Shown: positions 49,177-59,912, numbered from the stretch's first letter. The stretch is 64,000 nucleotides of DNA from Bifidobacterium choladohabitans (GCF_016102005.1 NZ_JACFPL010000001.1:248001-312000), one strand, 5' to 3'. Notes: generated from the letters alone by a model not told the origin. Numbers and translations are program-made.

Positions 49177-49878
49177 TCAGTAGTCGGTCTTCTCGGGCTT
49201 GTTGGCATCCTCGACCGGATTGCCGGACTCTTCGTAATGGCGCAGCAGGCTGGTCTGCTCAATCTGTTCCGCACCGGCCTTGGACTGGGCCTGGTCGGGT
49301 CCGGGAGCCGGAAGGAAGAACATGGAGCGGTAGTAGCGCAGTTCGTCCATGGACTCGATGATGTCGGCCAGGGCCCTGTGGCCGCCATGCTTGGCCGGCT
49401 TGTTCTTGTAGACGTCCGGGTACCAGCGGCGTGACAGCTCCTTGAGGGTGCTCACGTCGATGACCCGGTAGTGCAGAAGAGCCATCAGGTCGGGCATGTA
49501 CCGGTCGAGGAACTTCTTATCGGAGCCCACGGAGTTGCCTGCCAGATGGGCCTTGCCGTTCTTGGGCAGGAAGGGCTTGACGTACTCGATTACCTGACGC
49601 TGGGCCTCCTCAAGGTCCAGGCCGGTTTTCATCTCTTCGATCAGACCGGAGGAGGTGTGCATCTTCCTGACGAAGTCCCCCATATGGTCCAGGGCCGCCT
49701 GGGAGGGCTTGATGACCAGATCGATGCCCTTGTCCAGAGCCTTCATGTTGAAGTCGGTGGGTACCACGGAGACCTCGCACAGCTCGTCATGGAAGATATC
49801 CAGACCGGTCATCTCGCAGTCTATCCAGATCATGCGGGATTCCTCCGCCGAGAAAGTCAGATCATTCTTATCGCTCAT
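49177..49878 (-). CDS. orn: Oligoribonuclease
   Basis: Degrades 2-5-mer RNAs and pGpG to nucleotides. DEDDh exonuclease: [10 protein letters not shown] (first Asp/Glu), [18 protein letters not shown] (second), [18 protein letters not shown] (His-x4-Asp). 233 residues: about 50 longer than E. coli Orn because of a Pro/Gln/Glu-rich C-terminal tail (185-233). AAAGGCG precedes the ATG at 49878. The helicase gene follows after 40 bases and is probably cotranscribed. Confidence 0.95.
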   Translation of the reverse strand: MSDKNDLTFSAEESRMIWIDCEMTGLDIFHDELCEVSVVPTDFNMKALDKGIDLVIKPSQAALDHMGDFVRKMHTSSGLIEEMKTGLDLEEAQRQVIEYVKPFLPKNGKAHLAGNSVGSDKKFLDRYMPDLMALLHYRVIDVSTLKELSRRWYPDVYKNKPAKHGGHRALADIIESMDELRYYRSMFFLPAPGPDQAQSKAGAEQIEQTSLLRHYEESGNPVEDANKPEKTDY

Positions 49879-50021
49879 CTGTACGCCTTTCAGATCCGGG
49901 TTGCCTCCCGGATCGCTCCTTCCGCCGCCTTGGACGGAACATTACAAGATACCGCCAGCACGTGACCGGCAGAGGATTCGTCAGCCCGTCCGACCGGACC
50001 GTAACGGGCGCGAGATATGCA

Positions 50022-50055
50022 ATCGGCGCAGGTCCTGATGAGATCCTGCGCCGAT
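50022..50055 (-). terminator. Hairpin downstream of guaB
   Basis: Perfect 11-base arms ATCGGCGCAGG (50022-50032) and CCTGCGCCGAT (50045-50055) with a 12-base loop, 18 bases after the guaB stop. No U-tract follows, so it may be a transcript-end stabiliser rather than a strong terminator. Confidence 0.5.
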
Positions 50056-50072
50056 CACCTGCCCATGTAGGC

Positions 50073-51629
<1,557 letters not shown>

Positions 51630-51686
51630 CTACAAGTGCTTCTTGACCGTTAAGAGTATCGTGTCCGTACTGTTTCATCCAGCGAA

Positions 51687-52877
51687 TCAGCTGTCCTCAT
51701 TGTTATCGTGGCGGCTCCTGCGATGCCAAGGCGGTCTGGCAGCATGCTGCGAGCCCTGGGCGGCGAGAAGGGCGTTCTCGCGCCTGATCTCGGGAAGTCG
51801 ACGGCGGTAGTAGGGGTAGAGGGTGGCGAAGGTCAGCAGTATGGCGGCCAGAGCCAGACCGATCAAGACATATCTCAGTCGGAAGAAAAGAATAAAGAGT
51901 GAGCCGAAGGCGATCAGGGCGGCCCAGCCCCAAAGAATAAGGACAGCGGAACGAACCGTGTGGCCTATGCGCAGCATACGGTGGTGCAGGTGCATGCGGT
52001 CGGGGTGCATGGGTGATTGCCCGTGGCTGAGCCGCCGGACGATGGCCAGGCACATGTCCAGAACAGGCAGGAAAAGCACCAGGATGGGCAGAAGAATGGG
52101 CATGAAGGCCGGCAGATAGATGCTGGCATGAATGGTGGCCGGATCCAGCCGGCCGGTGACCACAATGGAGGCGCAGGTGATCAGGTATCCCAGCAGCATG
52201 GATCCCGAGTCGCCCATGAAGAGCTTGGCCGGATGCCAGTTGTGCAGGAGGAATCCCACGCAAATACCCACCATGGCCACGTCGATCAGGGTGGCCAGGG
52301 AGGCGTAGTCGGGCGAGATGCGGGCGATGATATAGGAGTAGATGGCGAAGGCGATGCCCCCGATGGCCACGATGCCTGCAGCCAGGCCGTCAAGTCCGTC
52401 CACGAAGTTGACCGCATTGATGGAGGCCACGATCAGGAATGCCGTGATGGCCATGGACAGGCTGGGCGAGGCCGCCACCAGGGATCCCAGCGGCAGGGAG
52501 ATGATCTGGATACCACCCCAGGAGACGAAGACCGAAATCAGCAGCTGGCCGGCCAGCTTGAGCATCCAGTCCAGGTCCCAGAGGTCGTCGGCTATGCCCA
52601 GCAGGCAGATGGCTACGGCCCCGGCCAGGATGACCCAGGCCTGATGGCCGGACTGGAAGAGGCCTGTGATGAAGGGAATGCGGGAGGCGAAGCACATGGC
52701 CACGGCAAAGCCGATCAACATGCCCAGGCCGCCCATACGAGGGGTGGGCACCTTATGTACGTCGCGAGCGCGGACCACGCCTACGGCGCCAACCCTGATG
52801 GCGAGGTGACGAACCATGGGCATGACCAGCCAGGTGGCCCCGCCAGCGATGGCGGCAATGAACAGGTATACCCTCAC
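51687..52877 (-). CDS. Undecaprenyl-phosphate sugar-1-phosphate transferase (WecA/TagO/MraY superfamily)
   Basis: Begins a lipid-linked wall or teichoic-type glycopolymer by moving a sugar-1-phosphate to undecaprenyl phosphate. 396 residues, about 11 membrane helices. Cytoplasmic catalytic motifs: VHKVPTPRMGGLGML, GIADDLWDLDW (Asp pair), NFVDGLDGLAAG, LFMGDSGSMLLG and HPDRMHLHHRML (the His-rich WecA motif that separates it from MraY). A GTG start at 52877 with GGGAGG upstream overlaps the tsaC stop. The basic C-terminal tail is Arg/His-rich. Confidence 0.92.
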   Translation of the reverse strand: MRVYLFIAAIAGGATWLVMPMVRHLAIRVGAVGVVRARDVHKVPTPRMGGLGMLIGFAVAMCFASRIPFITGLFQSGHQAWVILAGAVAICLLGIADDLWDLDWMLKLAGQLLISVFVSWGGIQIISLPLGSLVAASPSLSMAITAFLIVASINAVNFVDGLDGLAAGIVAIGGIAFAIYSYIIARISPDYASLATLIDVAMVGICVGFLLHNWHPAKLFMGDSGSMLLGYLITCASIVVTGRLDPATIHASIYLPAFMPILLPILVLFLPVLDMCLAIVRRLSHGQSPMHPDRMHLHHRMLRIGHTVRSAVLILWGWAALIAFGSLFILFFRLRYVLIGLALAAILLTFATLYPYYRRRLPEIRRENALLAAQGSQHAARPPWHRRSRHDNNEDS

Positions 52878-53542
52878 TGGCCCTCCCCTCCGCTGGACCG
52901 GCCCGACAGAAGAGCACGGACCCGGGCCTCGCCGATGACGCCCTGCCGCAGCACGTGTATTCCGTCAGGATCGGTCCTGTCGGCTTCCACCACCGTGCTG
53001 GCCACTGAGCCTGGGGTCGGCCCCCCGTCCAGGTAGAGATCGACGCTGTCACCCAGCTCGGCTCTGGCCTGCTGGACGGTCTCCACACTTGGGTTACCCG
53101 ATCGATTGGCGCTTGAAGCAGCCAAGGGGCCGGTCACCTGCAGGAGTGTCCGGCAGATGGGCGAGTCGGGTACTCTGACGGCCTGGGTAGGACCCTCGGG
53201 CTCCATCCGAGGAGTGCGCAAGGGGCAGGACCTTCCTACCAGGGCAATGGGCGAAAAGGGACCGGGCAGCAGCTCGTCAGCCAGGCGATCAAGAGGAGCA
53301 GGCAGGCTAAGATCCAGCCGGTCCATGGTCTCGACCCCATCCAGCAGCACCTGGATGGACTTGGTCCTGGGACGGTGCTTGGCCTGGAAGAGCCTATCGA
53401 TGGCCGCATCATTGCATGGATCACAGACGATGCCATAGACCGTGTCGGTAGGAATGACTGCCAGTCCTCCGGCAGCCACCACCCGGGCCAGCAATTGCGG
53501 CGAGCGACTGTCATAGGTCATCACCCGGCTCATACCCTGCAT
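52874..53542 (-). CDS. tsaC: L-threonylcarbamoyladenylate synthase (Sua5/YrdC family)
   Basis: Makes threonylcarbamoyl-AMP for the t6A modification of ANN-decoding tRNAs. The 222-residue YrdC domain shows GGLAVIPTDTVYGIVCD, LFQAKHRPRTKSIQVL, LLPGPFSPI, AVRVPDSP and GPLAASSANRSGNPS. The ATG at 53542 has GAAAGG five bases upstream; ATGs at 53569, 53563 and 53533 are alternatives. No C-terminal Sua5 domain. Sits between prmC and the WecA-like gene, with which it overlaps. Confidence 0.93.
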   Translation of the reverse strand: MQGMSRVMTYDSRSPQLLARVVAAGGLAVIPTDTVYGIVCDPCNDAAIDRLFQAKHRPRTKSIQVLLDGVETMDRLDLSLPAPLDRLADELLPGPFSPIALVGRSCPLRTPRMEPEGPTQAVRVPDSPICRTLLQVTGPLAASSANRSGNPSVETVQQARAELGDSVDLYLDGGPTPGSVASTVVEADRTDPDGIHVLRQGVIGEARVRALLSGRSSGGEGQ

Positions 53543-53585
53543 CACGACCTTTCGGCTCGACATGTTCATGTGACCAGCTACCAAT

Positions 53586-54548
53586 CTATCCCAGGACCAT
53601 GGCAGGCCGCCAGGCCGCCAGATAGCGGTCGCGGCCAGCCAGGTCCCGATGAGTGCGTGCCCGAACATACCCCCGCTCCAGTGCAGCAGCGACCATGGCC
53701 GGCCCCTGGGAGGCATCATGTTCCATGACCAGCAGACCGCCGGGAGCCAGCAGCACCATGGCCCTGTCCAGAATGCGGCAGGGCAAGAGACACCCGTCAG
53801 GCGAACCCCCATAGAGGGCCAGGTCCGGATCCCAGTCACGCACCTCAGGCTGGCTGGGAATCGCATCCATGGGGACGTAGGGAGGGTTGCTGATGACCAG
53901 ATCCACCCGGCCATCCAGATCAGACAGGGTGGCGGCATTTGCGGCATCGGCCAGCATCAGCTGATAATCGGATCCAACCTCCCGGATGGCGGCCTCCTGA
54001 GCGGCGGCATTCAAGGCGCCCCACCGATACGCCTCCTTGTCGACCTCCACGGCCCGGACCCGCGCTCCTGGAACCTCTGTGGCCAGGGACAGGCCGATGG
54101 CCCCACTGCCCGAGCACAGATCCACTGCCAGTGGATGATCCACCCTGGTCAAGGCATCCACTCCCGCCTGGACCACCGTTTCGGTCTCAGGACGGGGAAT
54201 AAAGACCCCCGGTCCCAGGCGGAGATCCAAATAACGGAAGTAGGCATGGCCAAGAATGTACTGCAGGGGTTCGCGTCCGGCCCGCCGTTGCAGATGGGAC
54301 CGATAACGGTCCAGGGCCGCCGACTGAAAACCATCAGCCTGTCTACGACCACCTTCATTCGTCAGCAGTTCCTCAGCTGTCCGGTCCAAGAGCAGGGCCT
54401 GATCCAGCTGATGAAGATCGCATCCAAGGGCATCGGCCAGCAGCAGCCTGGCATCATTGAGCGGCGTAGGCACACCGGCCTGGGCCAGCAGGCGATGGCC
54501 CCTATCGACCAGCTCAGCCATACTGGTCCCATGCTCCTGCTGATTCAC
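53586..54548 (-). CDS. prmC: Peptide chain release factor N5-glutamine methyltransferase
   Basis: Methylates the Gln of the GGQ motif in RF1 and RF2, both of which are encoded in this window. 320 residues: N-terminal helical domain (about 1-85), FIPRPETETVV, AVDLCSGSGAIGLSLA (S-adenosylmethionine loop) and the catalytic VISNPPYVP. An internal stretch (about 55-75) looks inserted relative to short homologues. Start GTG 54548 overlaps the prfA stop by four bases, indicating coupled translation. Confidence 0.94.
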   Translation of the reverse strand: MNQQEHGTSMAELVDRGHRLLAQAGVPTPLNDARLLLADALGCDLHQLDQALLLDRTAEELLTNEGGRRQADGFQSAALDRYRSHLQRRAGREPLQYILGHAYFRYLDLRLGPGVFIPRPETETVVQAGVDALTRVDHPLAVDLCSGSGAIGLSLATEVPGARVRAVEVDKEAYRWGALNAAAQEAAIREVGSDYQLMLADAANAATLSDLDGRVDLVISNPPYVPMDAIPSQPEVRDWDPDLALYGGSPDGCLLPCRILDRAMVLLAPGGLLVMEHDASQGPAMVAAALERGYVRARTHRDLAGRDRYLAAWRPAMVLG

Positions 54549-55633
54549 CCCTGTGATGCCATTCTGCGGGCCTCGTCGGCCTGAATATCGGAGTCGATAA
54601 CGGCCTGCAGGTCGCCGTCCAGCACCTGTTCCAGGTTGTAGGCCTTATAGCCTGTTCGGTGGTCCACGATCCGGCTCTCCGGGAAGTTGTAGGTCCTGAT
54701 ACGCTCGGACCGATCCAGGGAACGGACCTGGGAATGGCGCATGTCGGCGGCCTGGGCGGCCTCCTCCTCGTGCTTCATGGCCAGCAGACGGGACTTGAGC
54801 ACCCGCAGGGCAGCCTGGCGATTCTGTATCTGGGATTTCTCATCCTGCATGGAGACCACGATGCCGGTGGGAATGTGGGTCATGCGCACAGCCGAGTAGG
54901 TGGTATTGACGGACTGTCCTCCCGGGCCGGAACTCATGAAGATGTCAACCTTGAGGTCCTTGGGGTCGATCTCGATCTCGTCGTCGTCCTCGTCGGCCTC
55001 AGGAAAGACGATGACTCCGGCGGCTGAAGTCTGAATGCGGCCCTGGGACTCGGTGACGGGAATACGCTGGACCCGATGGACGCCGCCCTCGTACTTGAGT
55101 GAAGCCCAGACGCCGTCGGCAGGAGCCACCTGGCCGCGAGCGCGAATGGCCAGCTGGGCATCCTTGACACCGCCCAGCTGGGTACGGTTCTCACTCATGA
55201 TTTCGGTGGTCCAGCCACGTTTTTCGGCATACCGCACGTACATGCGCATCAGATCGCCGGCGAAGAGGGCCGCCTCCTCGCCGCCGCTGCCGGCCTTGAT
55301 CTCCATGATCGTGTCGCGGCCGTCATCGGGGTCGCGCGGAATAAGAGCGGTGCGCAGGGTCTGCTCCAGGTCCGGTATCCGGTCAGCCATGGCCTTGGCC
55401 TCTTGCGCGAAGTCAGGATCCTCCCGTGCCATCTGCTCGGCCGCCTGGCTGTCTTCCAAGGCGCTCTGGTAGGCCTTATAGGCTTCAACGATGGGAGCAA
55501 GCTCAGCATGTCTGCGACCCAACTTGCGGATCTGCGCCGGATCTGAAGCCGTTTCGGGTTGACTCATCTGCTTTTCCAGGCGACCGTACTCCTCGACGGC
55601 AGCCACTGCCGCCGGAAACTGCTCCTCGCTCAT
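54545..55633 (-). CDS. prfA: Peptide chain release factor 1
   Basis: Recognises UAG/UAA. 362 residues with the anticodon-like PVT at 192-194 (QRIPVTESQG) and GGQ at 238-240 (GPGGQSVNTT). The ATG at 55633 has GGAAGGG five bases upstream; the longer frame to 55846 passes through the terminator of rpmE and was rejected. First gene of prfA-prmC-tsaC-wecA-like, transcribed after its own start past the rpmE terminator. Confidence 0.96.
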   Translation of the reverse strand: MSEEQFPAAVAAVEEYGRLEKQMSQPETASDPAQIRKLGRRHAELAPIVEAYKAYQSALEDSQAAEQMAREDPDFAQEAKAMADRIPDLEQTLRTALIPRDPDDGRDTIMEIKAGSGGEEAALFAGDLMRMYVRYAEKRGWTTEIMSENRTQLGGVKDAQLAIRARGQVAPADGVWASLKYEGGVHRVQRIPVTESQGRIQTSAAGVIVFPEADEDDDEIEIDPKDLKVDIFMSSGPGGQSVNTTYSAVRMTHIPTGIVVSMQDEKSQIQNRQAALRVLKSRLLAMKHEEEAAQAADMRHSQVRSLDRSERIRTYNFPESRIVDHRTGYKAYNLEQVLDGDLQAVIDSDIQADEARRMASQG

Positions 55634-55674
55634 CTGCACCCTTCCCGTCCGCTTATCCGCATGGTTCAAGTCAT

Positions 55675-55729
55675 AAAAAACGCCAGTCCCCACCGGGCAT
55701 AGCAGAGCGACCCGGAAGGGACTGGCGTT
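55675..55729 (-). terminator. Terminator after rpmE
   Basis: Arms CGCCAGTCCC (55681-55690) and GGGACTGGCG (55718-55727) with inner CCGGG/CCCGG pairing. On the minus strand it ends in six or more U residues (55675-55680). It separates rpmE from prfA, so prfA needs either read-through or its own promoter. Confidence 0.92.
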
Positions 55730-55736
55730 GGAAGTG

Positions 55737-55949
55737 CTACTTGGTCCTCTTGCCGTAACGGGCTTCGAACCGAGCCACGCGACCACCGGTGTCCAGAATC
55801 TTCTGCTTGCCGGTGTAGAAGGGGTGGCAGTGCGAGCAGACATCAACCGTCATATGATCGCCGGGAGCGGTCGAACGGGTGATGAAGGTATTGCCGCACG
55901 AGCACGTGACCTCAACGGGATGATAATCGGGATGAATTCCCTGCTTCAT
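55737..55949 (-). CDS. rpmE: 50S ribosomal protein L31, zinc-binding form
   Basis: 70 residues. [19 protein letters not shown] at the start and [17 protein letters not shown] carry the two Cys pairs (C16, C18, and the CxxC at about 37/40) of the zinc-bound L31 form, so it is expected to be made under zinc-replete conditions. AGGAGTAACC precedes the ATG at 55949. The longer frame to 56063 is upstream read-through. Confidence 0.96.
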   Translation of the reverse strand: MKQGIHPDYHPVEVTCSCGNTFITRSTAPGDHMTVDVCSHCHPFYTGKQKILDTGGRVARFEARYGKRTK

Positions 55950-56105
55950 GGTTACTCCTAGATCCAAGGGCCCCGGGTCGACCGCCCCTGTGGCGGACGT
56001 GAACCGGCAACCGCATAATAGTCTAGCGCAACCCGAAGAGATTACGGCACCCTTGCGCCACACGCCGAATCAATCAACCGAGGTGGCCGGTCGAGCGTCC
56101 TCTAG

Positions 56106-56930
<825 letters not shown>

Positions 56931-56958
56931 TTCTGTAGCAAGGATTCGCCCGCATATG

Positions 56959-57001
56959 ATGGACCCCCGCCGATCGGTTCCGCCCGACAGCGAGGGTCCA
57001 T
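56959..57001. terminator. Hairpin between the SDR gene and malY
   Basis: Arms ATGGACCC (56959-56966) and GGGTCCAT (56994-57001) between two convergent genes. The loop is 27 bases and no clear U-tract follows on either strand, so termination strength is uncertain. Confidence 0.5.
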
Positions 57002-57018
57002 GATCATCAAGGGATCAT

Positions 57019-58230
57019 TCAGGCGTTGAAGACGTACTTGTCCAGACGATCCATGGCCTCCTGGACACGGCTCAAAGGCAGGGCCAGGTTCATACGGATG
57101 GCGCAGGGAGCCTTGAACTGTCGCCCGTCCTGGACGGCCACGCCCACATCCCAGGCCCGCTTCAGCAGCTGATCCAGACTCAGATCATGGTCCTTGCACC
57201 ATTGCGTGCAATCGAGGAAGAGCATGTAGGTGCCCTGGGGCTTGGAAAGCTCGACTCCCTTAAAATGCTGCCGGAAGTAACCGTAGGCGTAGTCCACATT
57301 GCCGGTCAGGACCTGCCGGAGTTCATCCACCCATTCCTGGCCTTGGGGCTTGTAAGCTCCGATCAGGGCATGCATGGACAGCACGTTCATGTCGTTGTAG
57401 TGGGCCTTGGACCCCTTGGCCACAATCCTGTCGCGCAGGTACTTGTTGTAGATGATGTGGTAGGAGCCGACCAGCCCGGCCAGGTTGAAGGTCTTGCTGG
57501 GTGCATAGAAGGCAGCCGTCCTGTTGCGGGCATCCTCGCTGACCGACTGGGTGGGGATGTGCTTGTGGCCCGACAGGATCAGATCCGACCAGATCTCATC
57601 GGAGATGACCACGCAGTCGTTCTCCTTATATACCTCCATGGCCTTCTCGATCTCCCACTTCTCCCAGACGCGGCCGCAGGGATTGTGCGGGCTGCAGAAG
57701 ACCGCCACATGGATGTTGTTCTCCTTGAGCTTGCGGTCCATGTCTTCGAAGTCCATCCGCCAGACACCCTGCTCGTCCTTCTTCAAGGGGCTGTGCACGA
57801 TGTGGTAGCCGTTGTTCTCGATGCAGGAGGTAAAGCCGACATAGGTCGGGCTGTGGAGCAGCACCGCATCACCCGGAGCAGCAAAAGCAGTCAAAGTCGA
57901 GACCACACCGCCCAGGACCCCGTTCTCATAGCCGATGGCCTCGGCCGTCAGGCCCTCCACACCATTGCGGGTGCGCTGCCAATTGATGATGGCATCGTAG
58001 TACTCGTCAGTGGGATTGAAATAGCCGAAGGCAGGATGCTTGGCACGCTCGATGATGGCCTCGGGTATGGTCGGCACCGTAGGAAAATTCATATCGGCCA
58101 CCCACATGGGAATGACATCGAAGCCCTCCTTGGGAGGTTCGGGGGCGAATCCAGGCTCGGCACCCAGGCCGTCTACAGCAATGGCGTCCTTGCCGTGCCT
58201 ATCCATGATGCTGGTGAAATCGTATGTCAT
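57019..58230 (-). CDS. PLP-dependent C-S lyase/aminotransferase (MalY/PatB type)
   Basis: Cystathionine beta-lyase-like enzyme. 403 residues of fold type I: DFTSIMDRHGKDAIAVD opening, the Asn of PHNPCGRVW, the Asp/Tyr region VISDEIWSDLILSG, and the PLP Lys in FYAPSKTFNLAGL. Likely releases homocysteine, pyruvate and ammonia from cystathionine. It lies divergent from a YheO-like regulator across 141 bases, a layout that suggests sulfur or amino-acid control. Also possible: a true aminotransferase. Confidence 0.9.
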   Translation of the reverse strand: MTYDFTSIMDRHGKDAIAVDGLGAEPGFAPEPPKEGFDVIPMWVADMNFPTVPTIPEAIIERAKHPAFGYFNPTDEYYDAIINWQRTRNGVEGLTAEAIGYENGVLGGVVSTLTAFAAPGDAVLLHSPTYVGFTSCIENNGYHIVHSPLKKDEQGVWRMDFEDMDRKLKENNIHVAVFCSPHNPCGRVWEKWEIEKAMEVYKENDCVVISDEIWSDLILSGHKHIPTQSVSEDARNRTAAFYAPSKTFNLAGLVGSYHIIYNKYLRDRIVAKGSKAHYNDMNVLSMHALIGAYKPQGQEWVDELRQVLTGNVDYAYGYFRQHFKGVELSKPQGTYMLFLDCTQWCKDHDLSLDQLLKRAWDVGVAVQDGRQFKAPCAIRMNLALPLSRVQEAMDRLDKYVFNA

Positions 58231-58371
58231 TAGTCAACCTCTCATCCGGTGCAGATGCGCTCGCAGCGACCTTCCGCCAGTCTACAGCCGTGGGCTCCGC
58301 CCGAGTGTCTGCGTCCAATACCAGAGCAGCGATGGTACTATCTGGCTTTAGTCAGTGGATGGGGTGACAGA

Positions 58372-59127
58372 ATGAGTGCATCAAAGCCCGTTTCATCTTC
58401 TCTGCAGCTTTTCGTCCCGCTAGTGGACTTCCTGGGCAAAATCCTCGGGCCCAAGACGGAAGTGGTGCTTCAGAATGTCAAGGATTTCTCGCATTCGGTG
58501 GTTGCCATCGCCAACGGCAATCTGAGCGGACGCACCATAGGCAGCCCAGCCACCGACCTGGTCCTGCATATCTGGCAGAACCACGAATACGACCGGCATG
58601 ACTATCTGACCCATTATGCTGGCTACACCATCCAGGGGCATCCCGTGGTCTCCTCCACCCTGTTCGTGCGGAATTCCAGAGGACGGGTGATCGGCTTTCT
58701 CTGCATCAATTTTGACAATTCCGCCTTTCGACAGGCCAGCCAAGAGCTCAGGCGGGCAAGCGCTTATCTGGACGCTCTGGGACTGGCCGATCCCACTGCC
58801 GAAATGAAAGACAATGAGGCCACGCCAGAAGAACCGGAGGCCGAGACCGGAACCGACCAATCGGTCCATGAAGTCCTCTCCGTCAACGCAGACGAAGTGG
58901 TTACGCATAATATCGACAAGTTCGCCACAGAGCTTGGTATTTCTCCGGCAAGGATGAACCTGCAGGAGCGAATGCAGCTTATTACACGACTGGATGGGTC
59001 AGGAGTCTTTCTGGTCAAGGGCTCAGTGGACACGGTTGCCCAGGCTCTCGGGATCTCCTCCCCCAGCGTCTACCGCTATTTGCATACGATACGCAATGCC
59101 GCTGTAGGCCCTGATCAGAGCACCTAG
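58372..59127 (+). CDS. YheO-like transcriptional regulator (PAS_6 plus HTH_22)
   Basis: 252 residues. Residues 1-120 fit the YheO PAS-like sensor: FVPLVDFLGKILGPKTEVVLQNV, then NGNLSGRTIGSPATDLVLHIW and RGRVIGFLCINFD. A Glu/Thr-rich linker (about 145-175) leads to a C-terminal helix-turn-helix (LITRLDGSGVFLVKGSVDTVAQALGISSPSVYRYL). The ATG at 58372 has GGGG about 8-10 bases upstream; the frame to 58249 has no site. Divergent from malY, its probable target. Confidence 0.87.
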   Translation: MSASKPVSSSLQLFVPLVDFLGKILGPKTEVVLQNVKDFSHSVVAIANGNLSGRTIGSPATDLVLHIWQNHEYDRHDYLTHYAGYTIQGHPVVSSTLFVRNSRGRVIGFLCINFDNSAFRQASQELRRASAYLDALGLADPTAEMKDNEATPEEPEAETGTDQSVHEVLSVNADEVVTHNIDKFATELGISPARMNLQERMQLITRLDGSGVFLVKGSVDTVAQALGISSPSVYRYLHTIRNAAVGPDQST

Positions 59128-59144
59128 GCTCGCCCTGCTCAGCT

Positions 59145-59172
59145 TTGACACACCCCCTCCAGGGTGTATGAT
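59145..59172 (+). promoter_or_regulatory. Near-consensus promoter with a dyad in the spacer
   Basis: TTGACA (59145-59150), a 16-base spacer and TATGAT (59167-59172). The spacer is an inverted repeat: ACACCC (59150-59155) and GGGTGT (59162-59167). A second perfect repeat TATACG/CGTATA (59183-59188, 59194-59199) lies where transcription would begin. Two dyads of this kind at one promoter suggest tight repression. Confidence 0.65.
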
Positions 59173-59250
59173 TGAAAACAGATATACGGGGGACGTATAC
59201 ACGATGGACCTACAGGGGCTGAATTATTTTCAGTCTCAGAGGAGATGTAC

Positions 59251-59334
59251 ATGCGTATAGTTTCCCGGCATATGCCGACGGCTCCCACTCGAGCTCGTCC
59301 CGTATTCTTTTCCCTGATAAATTCTCATACTTAG
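59251..59334 (+). CDS. Possible 27-residue peptide ORF
   Basis: ATG at 59251 preceded by AGAGGAG with a six-base spacer, about 75 bases downstream of the promoter at 59145. The peptide is MRIVSRHMPTAPTRARPV then a hydrophobic patch VFFSLI and INSHT, followed by TAG. Basic (two Arg-rich stretches), no signal peptide. It could be a leader peptide or a small effector, or the site could be chance; no family is recognised. Confidence 0.4.
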   Translation: MRIVSRHMPTAPTRARPVFFSLINSHT

Positions 59335-59454
59335 CGGTTCTACGGAAACGCTTCCGGATCATTGTCACGTGCACAGATCTTATGGCTGTCTACGTATGCA
59401 CATTTGGGGCACCGAGAAGTGGATATACACCGAGGGTGCTCTATGATCCGACAT

Positions 59455-59577
59455 AAAAAACGCGCCTAGCTCTTTTCCCCCGGCTTACATGTGAAGCCAT
59501 ACATATTGCATCGGTGAATCATGGATGCTAGAGCTAGGCGACGAGAGGATGGCCCCGACAATAGCCGGGGCTGTCCT
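59455..59577. ncRNA. Candidate structured RNA, three-way junction plus hairpin
   Basis: Outer 11-base arms CGCCTAGCTCT (59463-59473) and AGAGCTAGGCG (59530-59540) enclose two stems: GGCTT/AAGCC (59482-59486, 59494-59498) and GCATC/GATGC (59508-59512, 59524-59528). Next to it is a 12-pair stem AGGATGGCCCCG/CGGGGCTGTCCT (59546-59557, 59566-59577) whose two G-U pairs fit the plus strand. On the minus strand the outer stem ends in six U (59460-59455), fitting a terminator. Strand is therefore unresolved. The remaining 59128-59768 holds only the promoter, the short ORF and further small stems. Confidence 0.45.
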
Positions 59578-59718
59578 TCTACTAAGACTATCAAGAAAGT
59601 TCGGGGTACAAAACCCTGACCAGCCCACTGGCAGTCATCGAAGACGTGAACCAGTGTTGCGCCAAGTTTCCCATTTGACTTTGAGATAAGAGATTTTGAT
59701 CTTACCCGATTGAATCTA

Positions 59719-59765
59719 TCCATAAACAAACCCCGGAACCTTTAGAAGGTCCCGAGGGCTTGTTT
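59719..59765 (-). terminator. Terminator after tRNA-Met
   Basis: Hairpin from 59725 to 59765 with inner ACCTT/AAGGT and outer AACAAA-side pairing (one bulge, G-U pairs on the minus strand). It begins 4 bases after the tRNA and is followed by TTTATGG on the minus strand. Confidence 0.75.
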
Positions 59766-59768
59766 GTG

Positions 59769-59842
59769 TGGGGCCTCAGGGGCTTGAACCCTGGACCGAA
59801 CGATTATGAGTCGTTTGCTCTAACCGACTGAGCTAAGGCCCC
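59769..59842 (-). tRNA. tRNA-Met (anticodon CAT)
   Basis: 74 bases on the minus strand: 5' GGGGCCT acceptor arm, D-arm with AGCTCAGTCGGTTAGAGC, anticodon stem AACGA/TCGTT closing the loop CTCATAA, TTCAAGC in the T-loop and the matching AGGCCCC plus discriminator A at 59769. No encoded CCA. The 5' pair G-C at position 1 points to an elongator tRNA (initiators have a mismatch there). A tRNA-Ile with lysidine-modified CAT is an alternative. Confidence 0.95.
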
Positions 59843-59912
59843 GCGCCGAACATATCGGCCAGAGTCATGGTATCAAAACGACTCGTCATCAGCCAGGTCC
59901 GGGTCGTCGGAC

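Noticed and set aside
59466-59729. 87-codon minus-strand frame between tRNA-Met and the YheO-like gene
   Set aside because: It covers the multi-stem region and the tRNA terminator, has no ribosome-binding site, and its codon use does not resemble neighbouring genes.
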